Of a stretch of DNA of 64,000 nucleotides, positions 44,632 through 54,671 are shown piece after piece. Position numbers and translations under genes: made by a program. The DNA is taken from assembly GCF_002099425.1 (NCBI RefSeq), contig NW_018344001.1, forward strand, positions 6,130,501 through 6,194,500. Direction: 5' to 3'. Under the pieces are notes generated by a model that worked only from the letters and a program-made list of their open reading frames with translations, was not told where the DNA came from and searched no databases. The stretch is from Phascolarctos cinereus. Its lineage: Eukaryota > Chordata > Mammalia > Diprotodontia > Phascolarctidae. Position 1 is the first letter of the stretch; each line of letters starts with the position of its first letter.

Positions 44632-44736
44632 AGTAAGCCCCTGATGTGGGCAGAGCCCTGTCCTAGGTACTAGAAGGCATACAAGGTTGGGTAAGACAAG
44701 GTCTCTTCTCTCATGAAACTTCTGTCTAGTGCAGTT
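44632..44736 (-). mobile_element. L2 3' end (antisense), degraded
   Basis: 'gagccctgtcctaggtacta' and 'tctcatgaaacttctgtcta'. Confidence 0.5.
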
Positions 44737-44905
44737 TCATAATCTAGGGCCAATGAACTTTTGAAAAAATATATTTTGATAACTATTTCAATGTAATTGG
44801 TTTCCTCTGATGCATTAAAAATCATCAAACTGGATGCCTTAGGATCTGAAAAGAGATTCATAGGCTCCACCAGATTCCCAAAGGTGTTCACGAAACAAAG
44901 ACAGT
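44737..44905. mobile_element. hAT-like nonautonomous DNA element ('ttcttaacc' family)
   Basis: 'ggccaatgaacttttgaaaa', 'tgataactatttcaatgtaa', 'ttggtttcctctgatgcatt' and 'attcataggctccaccagat'. Third copy of this family in the window. Confidence 0.58.
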
Positions 44906-45004
44906 ATCTGTGTGTGGGGGGAGGGGAAGAGGAAGCAAGGAGAGTGATGGGTATTTGGGCAGATACTTGATTAACTATAATATTAACATATTTGTTTAGT
45001 TAGT

Positions 45005-45485
45005 ATGGCATTAAGGACATAGAGCTGGCCTTGAAGCCAAGAAGACCTGGATTCAATTCCTGTCTCTGACTCATAGTTGCTGGGGAAATCTGGACAAAGC
45101 ACTTTAATAGATCAAGGTTCTAGTCAACTCCTTTGGACCATAAGTTGCAGAGAAAGCATGTGTTCAACAGTTTTCTGTTGAGTCTGACTTTTCATGACCC
45201 CATTTGGGATTTTCTTGGCAAAGATACTAGAATGGTTCACTATTTCATTCTCCACGACATCTTACAGATGAAGAAACTGAGTCAAGCAGGGTTAAGTGAC
45301 TTGCCCAGCATCACACAGCTAATACATGTCTGAGGGAGGACTTGAACTCAGGTCCTCTGGACTCCGAGCCTGATACTCTATCCACAACACTTCCTTGCTG
45401 CCCTTGCAGAGAAGGAGCTGACCTGAATTGATAGGGAGAGTTTTCTCACCTGGGAGTTCCCTATATCAATGAAATCAAGTCCTCC
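45005..45485 (+). mobile_element. CORE-SINE with 'gggagttcc' tail, split by a MAR1-like SINE
   Basis: Head and CORE at 45005-45105. The tail 'accataagttgcagagaaag' stops at 45160 and resumes at 45403 with 'agctgacctgaattgatagg' and 'cctgggagttccctatatca'. Confidence 0.66.
45160..45402 (-). mobile_element. MAR1-like SINE (antisense) inserted in another SINE
   Basis: 'ttcatgaccccatttgggat', 'gatgaagaaactgagtcaag', 'cttgcccagcatcacacagc' and 'atactctatccacaacactt'. Flanks ttgcagagaaag and ttgcagagaagg are the target duplication inside the host SINE tail. Confidence 0.91.
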
Positions 45486-46104
45486 CCCATCCTTTCAGAG
45501 CAGGTCCACTCACTGGCTTAATCCAGACATTCCATGGCACTCTTCCCCCCAGGTGACATACAGTCAGGATGGCTTTACATGCACAGCTGCCATCTTAGCA
45601 GCCCTCTTCCAAGACTACTTCTGCTTTCGAAGATTCTCTGAGAATGTCTGCCCCTCTTACCTTTGGATGGACCATGCTGGGCTAAGCACAGCTGTTCTAC
45701 ACAGCACTGCAATGATTTTGACATGAAATTTGGGGTCTGATATTAAAAACCATGAACTCATATGGGTCAAATCCCGAAAATTAAGTTAGAAGGCCAGTGG
45801 CCTGCCAATGGAGTTGAAGACAGAGGCCCTTCCATTCAGGTCCAAGTAGTGTTATTTCTATCATGTTTAACCAACTTCTTACCAACCTCCCCCCCCCCCG
45901 GTCATCAAGTTTATTTTTTCTTGGTTCTTTTTCCAACCTCACTGAGACATTATAATGATTTAAAATTGTGAAAGCAATTATAGAAAAACTAGAGATGGTC
46001 CCAAGCAGCAAACATTAGAAGAACTTGTAAACATTAGTTGCATACATACATATATACGTCTATATACACACATGCATACATATACATATGTGTGTGTACA
46101 TATG
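45486..46104. other. Unassigned, ending in a TACA-rich simple repeat
   Basis: 45486-46030 is single-copy-looking. 46038-46104 is a cata/tata/tgtg-rich simple repeat. Confidence 0.35.
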
Positions 46105-47149
46105 TAACTATCTCATTAGCAACACAAGAAATTTGTGCTCATTCTGAGCTTTCATCTTGCACCAGAGCTGGAGCTGGCCAGGCCAGCAATCGTGCATACT
46201 GAATGCCAACATAAGCCTGCTTCAGTTCCCATCTCAGTTTGGAGGAGCCCTTGGACAAGAAGCTTGTCCTCTTGGGCTGACACTCTGAGATGGTACAATG
46301 GACTCCATCGACCGGGGCTCAGCAGTGGTGCCAAGCCATGTCACTAGCTCGAGTCCCACATTCTTCCTACCTAGTCTACTAAAACCGCTAGTCAAAGGGT
46401 ACACATTAACTTTGCAGAGCAAGATTCAAAGCAAACCAGAAAGAGCACAGCAGGCATGTTTCCACGAGGGGGAGAAGGAAGAATTCCCCATGAGACGCTG
46501 GTATTCAAGGGGTCCTTGAACTGGAGAGTGGAAGAAGGAGCTTTCACCTTGCCATCAAAAGCTTAGCTCCATTCTGAGTTCATGGAGCTGACTGAATCTC
46601 ACATCTCAGCAAATCTGATTTGTTAGACCTATGTCAAAAAAGCTGGCTTCAGAGGTCTTTGCAAAGGAAACCAGGCTCCATCATGAAATCACATAGAATC
46701 ACTCTTTTAAATAAATTATTAACTCCCCCCTCAAAATCGGAATGCCATGACTCAATGATTCTTCCTTCATGTAAGGAACATTAGCAATACACAGACACAC
46801 ACATATATTACAATATAACCACTAGATCAAAAGAAATTAAATTTTGGCCAAATAGGCATGTGCTATTTGAGTTAAAATGTCACCATTAGCTCCTTAATTT
46901 ACATGTAGGGGAGTTTCTGAGAAACATTTTAACCCTCTCCATCAGAATTTTGCCCAATAGAGAAATGTTCCCCCCCACTCCCACCCCAGGTTCCTGGCTG
47001 ATTTGAGAATAATGCATTCTCTTCTGCAATGGTAAAATGTAGGCTGGGGACATCAATTCTGCCTGTCATTGTGGAGAAGGCCAACACTTTTGCATCATTC
47101 TCTTGTGTGAAAAGGGAGAGAGATGGGGACAAAAAAAATCAAAGCCAGC

Positions 47150-47480
47150 TCTAGGCAGTCTGTTTATTTCTCCATCAGCTTAATGGTTGTGCGGGTTTTA
47201 AAGGTGTCCTCGGGCTGTTACTCTCTCAGGGATGAAATGACAATTAAATAGAGCATTATATAGTTCATAATGCATCCACACAGGCAAAAAAGTTCCTCTT
47301 TCCACTAAATACCTAGCTTGTCAGCATCAGCGGGGAGTTGTCTTTTCATGACTGACAGAAGGCTGATTTCACAGGGTTAATAAGCATTGGTGCAGCAAAA
47401 TGGGGCTTGGAACTGGAGAGCATTTGGAGCTTCGGAATACTGTCAGATCTTTAAAGAGCTGAGTAGCCTCACTGTTTCTT
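47150..47480. promoter_or_regulatory. Candidate conserved non-coding element
   Basis: Non-repetitive, AT-balanced sequence with homeobox-type cores (acaattaaatag, ataatgcat, gttaataagcattg) just downstream (minus-strand sense) of the candidate exon. An enhancer role is inferred only. Confidence 0.25.
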
Positions 47481-48195
47481 TCCAGTTTCCCATTTTAATC
47501 CAGAGATTTTTGGTCAAATGTTGCAAAAGGGAGAGACAGTCAACCATACCCCAACTGTAGTGGGTTTCTCAGGTCCAGAATCAGTCAACTGAAACATAGC
47601 TTTACTCTTGAAAAAAGGGACTCAAATGCAGAGGGAGAAAAAAAACTGTCCAGTCTGATTCAGAGTTTTTGTTTGTTTGTTTTTTAAGAAAAAAAAATTA
47701 GTCTGAAAAAAGACAGGTCACCATGTGGGTAACTTTGTCAATGACCTCTCTTGGCTAATGCTGAATTCAGAAAATGAGTTTCCATTGTAAATGATTAATC
47801 AAGAGAGCCCAAGGAGACCAGCCCAGAAAAAAAATAAAATAAAACACCTTCTCTCTCCCAACTTATTTGCTCAGCAAGCTCTTTCCCCTGTGAGCTCACA
47901 TCCCTGGGAAGACTTCAGGGATTTTTCTCTCTCTGGTCCAGGAAATGGGGGGGGCGGGGGGAAAAATCTGTGTGTTCCCAGCTAAGGAGAAGCCCTGTGG
48001 TCTGATTCCTGAATCTGCCTCCGGTCTGCTGCAAGTGCATATGCAGCGCTGGAGCCTGGCAAGAGGCTGCAAACAGATCCCGGGAAGGAGCCCCATTTGC
48101 ACACTGGTTTCACTTAGCACCACGGGTCCCAAACATCCCAGGCAATCACGGGCCTGGGGAGCTATCCCAGGGAACGGGGCAGGGGCATCACCTAC

Positions 48196-48240
48196 CTTCC
48201 ATCATGGTGGCAGAATCGCATTCCTCAATTTCCAAGGAGC
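48196..48240 (-). CDS. Candidate small exon with a translation start; gene not recognised
   Basis: On the minus strand, acceptor ctattttcccgtgtttttccag precedes (positions 48241-48262, pyrimidine-rich, ending AG) and donor AAG|GTAGGT follows (48190-48195). The 45-nt exon ends GCCACCATGATGGAAG, so a strong Kozak context places the start at 48203-48205, encoding MME plus one base of the next codon. One frame is open through the whole exon (SLEIEECDSATMME), so upstream coding cannot be excluded. The next exon would lie at lower coordinates, in or beyond this window. I searched memory for proteins with this N-terminus without success. Confidence 0.4.
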
Positions 48241-48624
48241 CTGGAAAAACACGGGAAAATAGGATCCTGGTTACCAGTCGGGTCCCCCTCCCCCCACCCC
48301 CAACCCCCCACTGCTGGCGGAGAGGAGCTGGACCCCAAGCAGAGCGAAGCCTCAAAGCGAACGGCAGGCCACGGATGCGGCTGCCCCGTACCACCTAGAG
48401 GATGGCAGGAAGATGCTTGGGAGAGAAAGGGAGAGCTCGCTGAGCTCACACGCCTGCCAAGAGCTGAGCCAATCCCTTCCTCCCTGTACCTTGTCACATG
48501 GTAGCCAGCTCGCATCTCCTGACACAATACCCCTGGAGAACACACAAGAACCTATTTCTCAGCCCCATCCTCTGTGCTCCCCCCGCCCCCCAGGCTTTCA
48601 CCAAACATACAACCCTGCTCCTAC

Positions 48625-49330
48625 CTGTGACGCACTTCCCTCACTGCCCCCGCAGCCTCTCTAATCCTATTGAAGCAACCGAGTGAAGGCGAGGGGATTA
48701 ATTATCAGGCTCTGTCAGGCAGGGGTGGGGGCTCTGGGCAGCTCTGGGAGGGACCATTCCTGCAAAGGGCAGCTCTGGATCAGTGCGAGCAGTAGCCCGG
48801 GACTTTGAGGAGCCCAACCAGAGACCCCATCCCTGCGGCTCCTTGCGAGGAGGCATTCCAGATGGCAGCAGCTGGGGTGGCCCCCCACCCCATCACGCAC
48901 AGCGGTGAGAGAGGAGAGAGGGGAGAGTGCGACCTGGCTGGACCAGGGTGCTGGCCGCTTTTGCCTCTCCCCAGCTATCCAAGAGAGAATCAATCCAGCT
49001 GACGTCACTTCATCAACAAATATTCTCCCCACCCCAGGCAACCCAAAGGATGATGCAGAAGAAATCTCCACCAGGCTGTCTAGGACAGAGCGGGCCTGGC
49101 CATTGAGTCCTGCAAAGCGGCAGGGGATTGTCCTGGACACAAAGAAACAAAAGGAGACCCCGCCGAGATCAGCCTGACCGGGCTGGAGGTCATGTGGGAG
49201 GGGGCAGGGCAAAGCCGTAGAGAGACGGAGCCCAACTGAAGCCGCTGGGCAGCCTTGCACGGATGCCTTCTGCGCAGCAAGAGAGAGAGCCTCCCCCTCC
49301 CCCGTGTGACTCGCTGCCCTTCTTTGGGGA
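48625..49330 (-). promoter_or_regulatory. Candidate promoter / 5' untranslated exon region
   Basis: A donor-like TCACAG|GTAGGA ends at 48625 on the minus strand, 384 bp upstream of the candidate coding exon. Upstream lies CpG-containing, GC-rich DNA with a CRE. This fits a first non-coding exon and promoter, but no transcript evidence is available here. Confidence 0.25.
49000..49007. promoter_or_regulatory. Perfect CRE palindrome TGACGTCA
   Basis: Full-length cAMP-response element within agctgacgtcacttcatc, the binding site for CREB/ATF factors. It lies in the GC-rich repeat-free block upstream of the candidate exon. Confidence 0.4.
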
Positions 49331-49481
49331 AGGTGGGCACTAGTTCCTAACATCATCCTTCGTCTGGGAAAGCTGCCCATGCCAAGCCCCCTGTCCTGGA
49401 AAGTGGGCATGCCCAACGTGGGGATGTTTGGTTTGACCCGACTAGAAATATGTGACAGGAGTTCTGTTTTTCTTTTCAGTC

Positions 49482-49623
<142 letters not shown>

Positions 49624-49934
49624 TATGCTTGCTAATCGAAAATATAAATGAAAATTTAAAATACAGGGGGTGAACATTTTTAAGAAGCAAAGAGAGTGGG
49701 GGCAAGTTTTCCTGGGTGCAGGGTTGCTGCAGCCCCAGGTGGAGGCCACTTGCCTGGCAGCCTGTACCTTGCCTCCCTCTCCTGCCTGGAGTCATGCTCA
49801 GCCCTCCCCGAGCTCAGCAGAGAGGATCATCTCCCCAAGGGGCTATGGGAGCCTTTCTGCTTGAATAGGTACTAGCTGGCTTCCCGCTGTGCAGTTCATG
49901 AGAGACTTTGTCCACCCATAATATGGCTGCTTAT

Positions 49935-50118
49935 AGAGATGGAAAAGTAGGAGGATGGATGGTGCCATCCTGGAAAGAGCTGTGCAGTAAGAGGACTTGA
50001 GTTCAAACCTTGCTTCTGTCACTTGCTTCCTTAAACTAACTGCCTCGGAACTCAATCGCCTCATGCATAAATGAGGGAAACTGGTTTGGTCTCTGATGTC
50101 TAAGATTCCTGTGAGAAT
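49935..50118 (+). mobile_element. MIR-type SINE
   Basis: 'gaggacttgagttcaaacct' and 'cctcatgcataaatgaggga'. Confidence 0.62.
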
Positions 50119-50141
50119 CCAAGGTTTGGTGCCCTTCTGCT

Positions 50142-50288
50142 TGGAGAGGCACTTTGGGCTGTTTGGAAGAGCTCTGGCTCAAGAGTCAAAGTCCCAGGTT
50201 CAAGCTCTGGCACAGCCTAGCTGGGTGACCCTGGGCAAGTCACTTTGCTTCTTGGCCCTCAATTTCCTCATTTGTAAAATGGACTGAA
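50142..50288 (+). mobile_element. MIR-type SINE
   Basis: 'agctgggtgaccctgggcaa' and 'tttcctcatttgtaaaatgg'. Confidence 0.73.
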
Positions 50289-50309
50289 TTAAAATTTGTA
50301 TCACAATGT

Positions 50310-50515
50310 TAATTTTGAGCCAGCATGGTTTAGAGAAAAGAATTCCTGCCAGCCGCATGCTGGCTTAGAAAACCATAAGTGAACATTATGTGTTGTGCTG
50401 TATTTTTATTTGTATTGTTTAATAGCACCCCGTCACATTTTAATCTGGTGCGGACCATGAACCAGTTTTGCCTGGAGGGTGAGGCTGCGAGTCTGACACC
50501 TCTAGTTTTGAGGTT
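50310..50515. mobile_element. hAT-like nonautonomous element ('gtctgacacctct' end)
   Basis: 'cttagaaaaccataagtgaa', 'gtatttttatttgtattgtt', 'cacattttaatctggtgcgg' and terminal 'gagtctgacacctctagttt' match a marsupial hAT family whose ends read caggggtgtcaaact. Recall only. Confidence 0.5.
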
Positions 50516-50720
50516 AGCATGAGAAAGGCCCGGGTTTGAGTCCAGCTTCTGACACTGATTGGTGGTGTAAATCTGGGCCAGTCACTTTAATCTTCTTGTG
50601 TGCCAGGCGTCTCATTAAGGTTTTAAGTTGCAGAGCAGGTGCAAATTGGCCTGGGTAGAAGGAGGGTCTGTTTTTAGAAGTTCCCTGTACTGATGAAACC
50701 AGAAGTCCCTCCAAAAAAAC
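50516..50720 (+). mobile_element. CORE-SINE with 'gggagttcc'-type tail, degraded
   Basis: 'cccgggtttgagtccagctt', 'taagttgcagagcaggtgc' and 'agttccctgtactgatgaaa' parallel the copy at 45005. Confidence 0.53.
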
Positions 50721-50777
50721 CCAAAACAAAATAAAACAAAAAGCCCCAAACAACCCAATAGCTCTCACTTATGTAGT

Positions 50778-50925
50778 CTCAATCAACAAACCTTTTACTT
50801 AACACCTTGCTATGTCTGAGGCACTAGAGACATAAAGACAGGGTGAAACAGTTCTTGCCTATAGGTAGCTTACATTCTATGGGGAGACAACAGGTGCATC
50901 TATAGGTATAGAAAGGTGAGGCTTG
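50778..50925 (-). mobile_element. L2 3' end (antisense)
   Basis: 'aacaccttgctatgtctgag', 'tagcttacattctatgggga' and 'gacaacaggtgcatctatag'. Confidence 0.77.
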
Positions 50926-51285
50926 CTTACATTAAGCTCATTTAATTCTCATAAAAACTCTATAAAGTAGGTGCTATTATTCTTCCAATTTTACAGATGA
51001 GGAAACTGAGGCTGGGCAATAAAATATAACTTGCCTGTGGTCACATCGCTAGTTAACATCTGAGGCAGAATTTGAATGTAGGAGTTTCTGGTACCAGTTT
51101 TCTCTCCACTTGAGCTCACAAGACAGTTGTGAGAAAAGTGCTTTGTGAATTGTAAAGTGCTTTAGAAATATGACCTCTCCTTTCCCCCTCAGTCACAATT
51201 TGAGAGGAAATAATAATGGTCAGTGACTTCTGTAAGGCACTTTACAGTTTGTAAAGCATGTTCTACATGATCTCATTAGAGATTG
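50926..51285 (-). mobile_element. MIR-type SINE (antisense) plus fragments
   Basis: A clear copy at 50926-51110 ('ttttacagatgaggaaactg', 'gtggtcacatcgctagttaa'). Then a short sense 3' piece (51117-51175) and another antisense 3' piece (51208-51282). Confidence 0.75.
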
Positions 51286-51411
51286 TCAGGAAGGAAAGAC
51301 AAATGCTAAATAGAAATGCTTCTCAGGGACTTTGAAACCAACTTGAAGTACATGGGTAGGTACATGGGTAAGGAAGGGGTAGGTACCCATGCAGGACCTG
51401 GGTAGAGGTAT

Positions 51412-51414
<3 letters not shown>

Positions 51415-51490
<76 letters not shown>

Positions 51491-51575
51491 TATATAATAA
51501 AAACATCATAATTATATAATTATTATATACAACATATAATTATGATTGAATTATATAATATAATTAAACACATAA
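51415..51575. repeat. (TA)n microsatellite with AT-rich flank
   Basis: Pure TA from 51415 to about 51480, then ataatat-rich sequence. Confidence 0.96.
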
Positions 51576-51745
51576 TAATCATATTAACAGCTGGCCTTTT
51601 AAATCTTGCAAAGCATTCTAGCTACTGTGGGTATTATTATTCCTATTTTACAGATGGGGCAACTGAGACTCAGGAAGTTTTTGACATGGCCACACAACTA
51701 GAAAATGTCAGAAGTCGACTTTGAAGCCAGGCCTGCCTGATCACG
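51576..51745 (-). mobile_element. MIR-type SINE (antisense)
   Basis: 'attttacagatggggcaact', 'ggccacacaactagaaaatg' and 'gaagccaggcctgcctgatc'. Confidence 0.72.
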
Positions 51746-51751
51746 CAATTA

Positions 51752-51866
51752 ATCCATCATCAAGCATCTATGAAGTTTCTACTATGTGCCAGGCACCGTT
51801 TGAGGGAAGGAAGAAATACTTCACCCCTGTCCTCAGGGCTGTCATGTTATCTTTGGGAAGAAACCA
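51752..51866 (-). mobile_element. L2 3' end (antisense)
   Basis: 'tttctactatgtgccaggca' then 'ctgtcctcagggctgtcatg'. Confidence 0.67.
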
Positions 51867-51869
51867 GTA

Positions 51870-52022
51870 CAGGAGAATGTGAAGAATTATGGTTCTGGAG
51901 TCAAGGACCTGGGTTCAATTCCCACCCCTAGGCAATGACTAGGTCTTCATCTTTACTGATGTCGGTTTCATAACCTGTAAAGTGAAGGGATTGGACTTTG
52001 TGGCCCCTCAGGTGCCTCTGCT
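51870..52022 (+). mobile_element. MIR-type SINE
   Basis: 'ggttctggagtcaaggacct', 'gggttcaattcccacccc' and 'ataacctgtaaagtgaaggg'. Confidence 0.67.
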
Positions 52023-52521
52023 TTTACATCCACCATCTTAGAAGTGCATCTAAGCCCAAGGCCTTCTCCTTGATGCCACTGAAAGGAAAGAAGGAAGGGA
52101 TGAGGAGAGAGAAGCCTTTTCATAGACCTGCGGAGCTAAAGCCAGACACAGCCAGGCTTACCTCTTTCTATTCTGTTGCCAGAAAGACAGCCCTACTCAC
52201 CTCACATCTTGTCATGAGGATCAAAGACAAGGAATGCAAGACGGGGCAGAAGAGAGTGTGTTGGACCTAGATTCAGGGAGATCTGGGTTCAAATCCTCCC
52301 TCAGACAATAATTTAGATTGTAACTTTGGCCTTCTCTGATGCTGCTGCCTCCCCACCAGAAATGTTTATTCTATTAAAAAAAATTCTATGGTCTGCTGTA
52401 CTTCTCAAATCAATTTTTTATCACCAGTCAGAACTTGACTTGAAAGCCTATTACAAAATGCACCCCCAAATGAACTGTGTAAATCATGATGTAAAAACAA
52501 TTAAGGAAGTAATTACAACAC
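52023..52521. other. Mostly unassigned; MIR head at 52240-52330
   Basis: 'gagatctgggttcaaatcct' marks a short sense MIR piece. The remainder is not recognised. Confidence 0.35.
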
Positions 52522-52768
52522 CTGGGGCAGCTAGGTGGTACAATGGATAGAGTACTGAGCCTGGACTCAGGAAGACTGATCTTCCAGAGTTCAAATCTGG
52601 CCTCAGACACTTACTGTGTGACCCTGGGCAAGTCATTTAACCCTGTTGCCTCAGTTTCCTCATTTGTAAAATGAGCTGGAGAAGGAAATGACAAACTGTT
52701 CCGTTATTTCTGCCAAGAAAACTCCAAATGCGGTCACAAAGACTCAGGCATGACTGAATAAGAACAAT
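52522..52768 (+). mobile_element. MAR1-like SINE, full length
   Basis: 'ggggcagctaggtggtacaa', 'tgtgaccctgggcaagtcat', 'atgagctggagaaggaaatg' and 'ccaaatgcggtcacaaagac'. It lies just upstream of the plus half-L1. Confidence 0.92.
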
Positions 52769-52816
52769 TAAGATACATTCAGGTGAGTGAGAAAGGAGAC
52801 TATGGTGGGGCGGAGC

Positions 52817-52827
52817 CAAGATGGCGG
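52817..52827 (+). promoter_or_regulatory. YY1-like site at the half-L1 5' end
   Basis: caagatggcgg lies about 10 bases from the element start, matching the CAAGATGGC core used by YY1 in L1 promoters. Confidence 0.48.
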
Positions 52828-53279
52828 AGTGAAAGCAGTGACTTGCTTGAGCTCTCCCCCAAACCCCTCCAAATACTCTTAAAAAATGGCTCTAAACAAA
52901 TTCTGAAGCAGCAGAACCCACAAAAAGATGGAGTGAAACCAATTTCCAGCCCAAGAAAACCTGGATGGGCACGCAGGCCGCAGCAAACCTAGAGCAGGCC
53001 TCAGAGAACTGAATCACGGGCAGCTGTGGAGGTTTCCAGACTCCTCAATCCACCAATGCCAAAGACAACTTAGAAGGTCAGTGGGAAAAGTCTGTTTCTG
53101 TTGGTGGTCAGAGAGGAAGGCGGGGTCTCAGCTCCATTCCCCAAGAGCCTGCTCCTGGGGGGGCAGCTGCTTCCCCAGCTTCTGGCCCACAGACTGAGGG
53201 GGAATCCAGTGGCTGATCAGAGGGGGATTGCAGGGATCTCTTTGCCAGTGCTGAGGCAGGAATCTCTTGCTTTGCCCGT

Positions 53280-53654
53280 GTGTGGAATCTGGGCCACAGT
53301 TCTGGGTGGCGGTGCTGGGGTGAGGAGGAGTGCTGGCATAGAGGAGCTTATAGTGGCTGTGAAGAGGAGCCCCTCCTCACAGTTACAGGACAGAAAGGAC
53401 TACTTGTGGTCACAGGCCAGGAAAGGAGTAAACACCTCGCCCCTTATCATACCACCTTGGAAGAACTGAAAATTTACAGGTCCCTACAAGTATCTCTGAA
53501 AACAGCTATACCAACCCCTGAAGCTTGGGACAGTACATTCTCCACACTGGAAGCAGACTCTTACCTCAACAAAGCGTTTAAAACTCAAGTAATTGGCCGG
53601 CATCATGAGCGAGCAGCGCAAAAAGAGTCAGACTATATTATCTTACTTTGGTGA
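53280..53654 (+). other. Leader ORF of about 124 codons overlapping the ORF1 start
   Basis: Open from 53280 to a stop after ESDYIILLW, overlapping the ORF1 ATG (53605) by 50 nt in another frame, exactly as in the minus-strand element. The codon changes between the copies are almost all amino-acid replacing (seven, against one silent in the last 88 codons), so nothing suggests selection after insertion. Not a host gene. Confidence 0.5.
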
Positions 53655-54641
53655 AAAAGAAGATCAAAATATACCACCAGAAGAAGACCACAAAATCAAA
53701 GCTCCTACATCCAAAGCCTCCAAGAAAAAATAGGAATCAGTCCCAGGCCTTGGAAGAGCTCAAAAGGGATTTTGAGAAGCAAGTAAGGGAAGTAGAGGAA
53801 AAACTGGGAAGAGAAATGAGACTGATGCAAGAAAATCATGAAAAACAAATCAACAGCTTGCTAAAGGAGACCCAGAAAAGTACTGAAGAAAATAACACCT
53901 TAAAAAATAGCCTAACCCAAATGGCAAAAGAGGTCCAAAAAGCCAATGAGGAGAAGAATGCTCTAAAAAGAAAAATTGGCCAAATGGAAAAGGAAGTCCA
54001 AAAGATTACTGAAGAAAATACTTCCTTAAAAATTAGAATAGACCAATTGGAAGCTAGTGACTTTATGAGAAATCAAGATATTGTAAAACAAATCCAAAAG
54101 AATGAAATGTGAAATATCTCATTGGAAAAACAACTGACCTGGAAAATAGATCCTGGAGAGAGAATTTTAAAATTACTGGACTATCTGAAAGCCATGATCA
54201 AAAAAAGAGCCTAGACATCATGTTTCAAGAAATTATCAAGGAAAACTGCCCTGATATAGTAGAACCAGAGGGCAAAATAGAAATTGAAAGAATCCACCGA
54301 TCTCCCCCTGAAAGAGATCCCCAAAGGAAAACTCCTAGGAATATTGTAGCCAAATTCCAGAGTTCCCAGGTCAAGGAGAAAATATTACAAGGTGCCAGAA
54401 GGAAACAGTTCAAGTACTGTGGAAACACAATCAGGATAACACAAGATTTAGCAGCTTCTACATTAAAGGACCACAGGGCATGGAACATAATATTCTGGAG
54501 GGCAAAGGAGATAGGATTACAACCAAGAATCACCTATCCAGCAAAACTGAGTATAATCCTTCAGGGGAAAAAATGGTCATTCAGTGAAATAGAGGACTTT
54601 CAAGCATTCCTGATGAAAAGAACTGAGCTAAATAGAAAATT
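53605..54641 (+). pseudogene. L1-type ORF1 of the plus half-L1, broken
   Basis: Begins MSEQRKKSQTILSYFGEKE and meets a TAG at 53731 after 42 codons. The coiled coil (QALEELKRDFEKQVREVEEK onward) continues in a second frame to 54112, and the RNA-binding C-terminal part in a third (from 54109; motif WSFSEIEDFQAFLMK). The last residues are replaced by the poly-A. Relic only. Confidence 0.8.
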
Positions 54642-54671
54642 AAAAAAAAAAAAAGAGAAAGGTGAATATGG

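Larger units (their letters stand above)
46105..49480. other. Repeat-poor, partly GC-rich island; candidate gene 5' region
   Basis: I see no SINE or LINE in about 3.4 kb, although elsewhere in the window they occur every few hundred bases. GC and CpG rise from about 48.0 to 49.35 kb. Retention of unique sequence next to a CpG-rich stretch is typical of a promoter and first-exon region. The candidate exon below is on the minus strand. Confidence 0.45.
52789..54671 (+). mobile_element. Half-L1 element ending in poly-A within ORF1, with target duplications
   Basis: Left flank gagaaaggagactatgg (52789-52805) and right flank gagaaaggtgaatatgg (54655-54671) agree at 15 of 17 bases. Between them: the L1 5' end (ggggcggagccaagatggcg), leader, ORF1, and a poly-A run (54642-54654). 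The tail starts before the ORF1 stop used in the minus-strand copy, with no 3' UTR. The source RNA was therefore shortened or primed internally. The leader lacks about 50 bases present in the minus-strand copy. Confidence 0.87.

Noticed and set aside
52490-52768. acaattaag near 52500 and 52767 considered as the target duplication of the MAR1-like SINE
   Set aside because: The left copy is about 20 bases away from the SINE start, so it does not abut the insertion.
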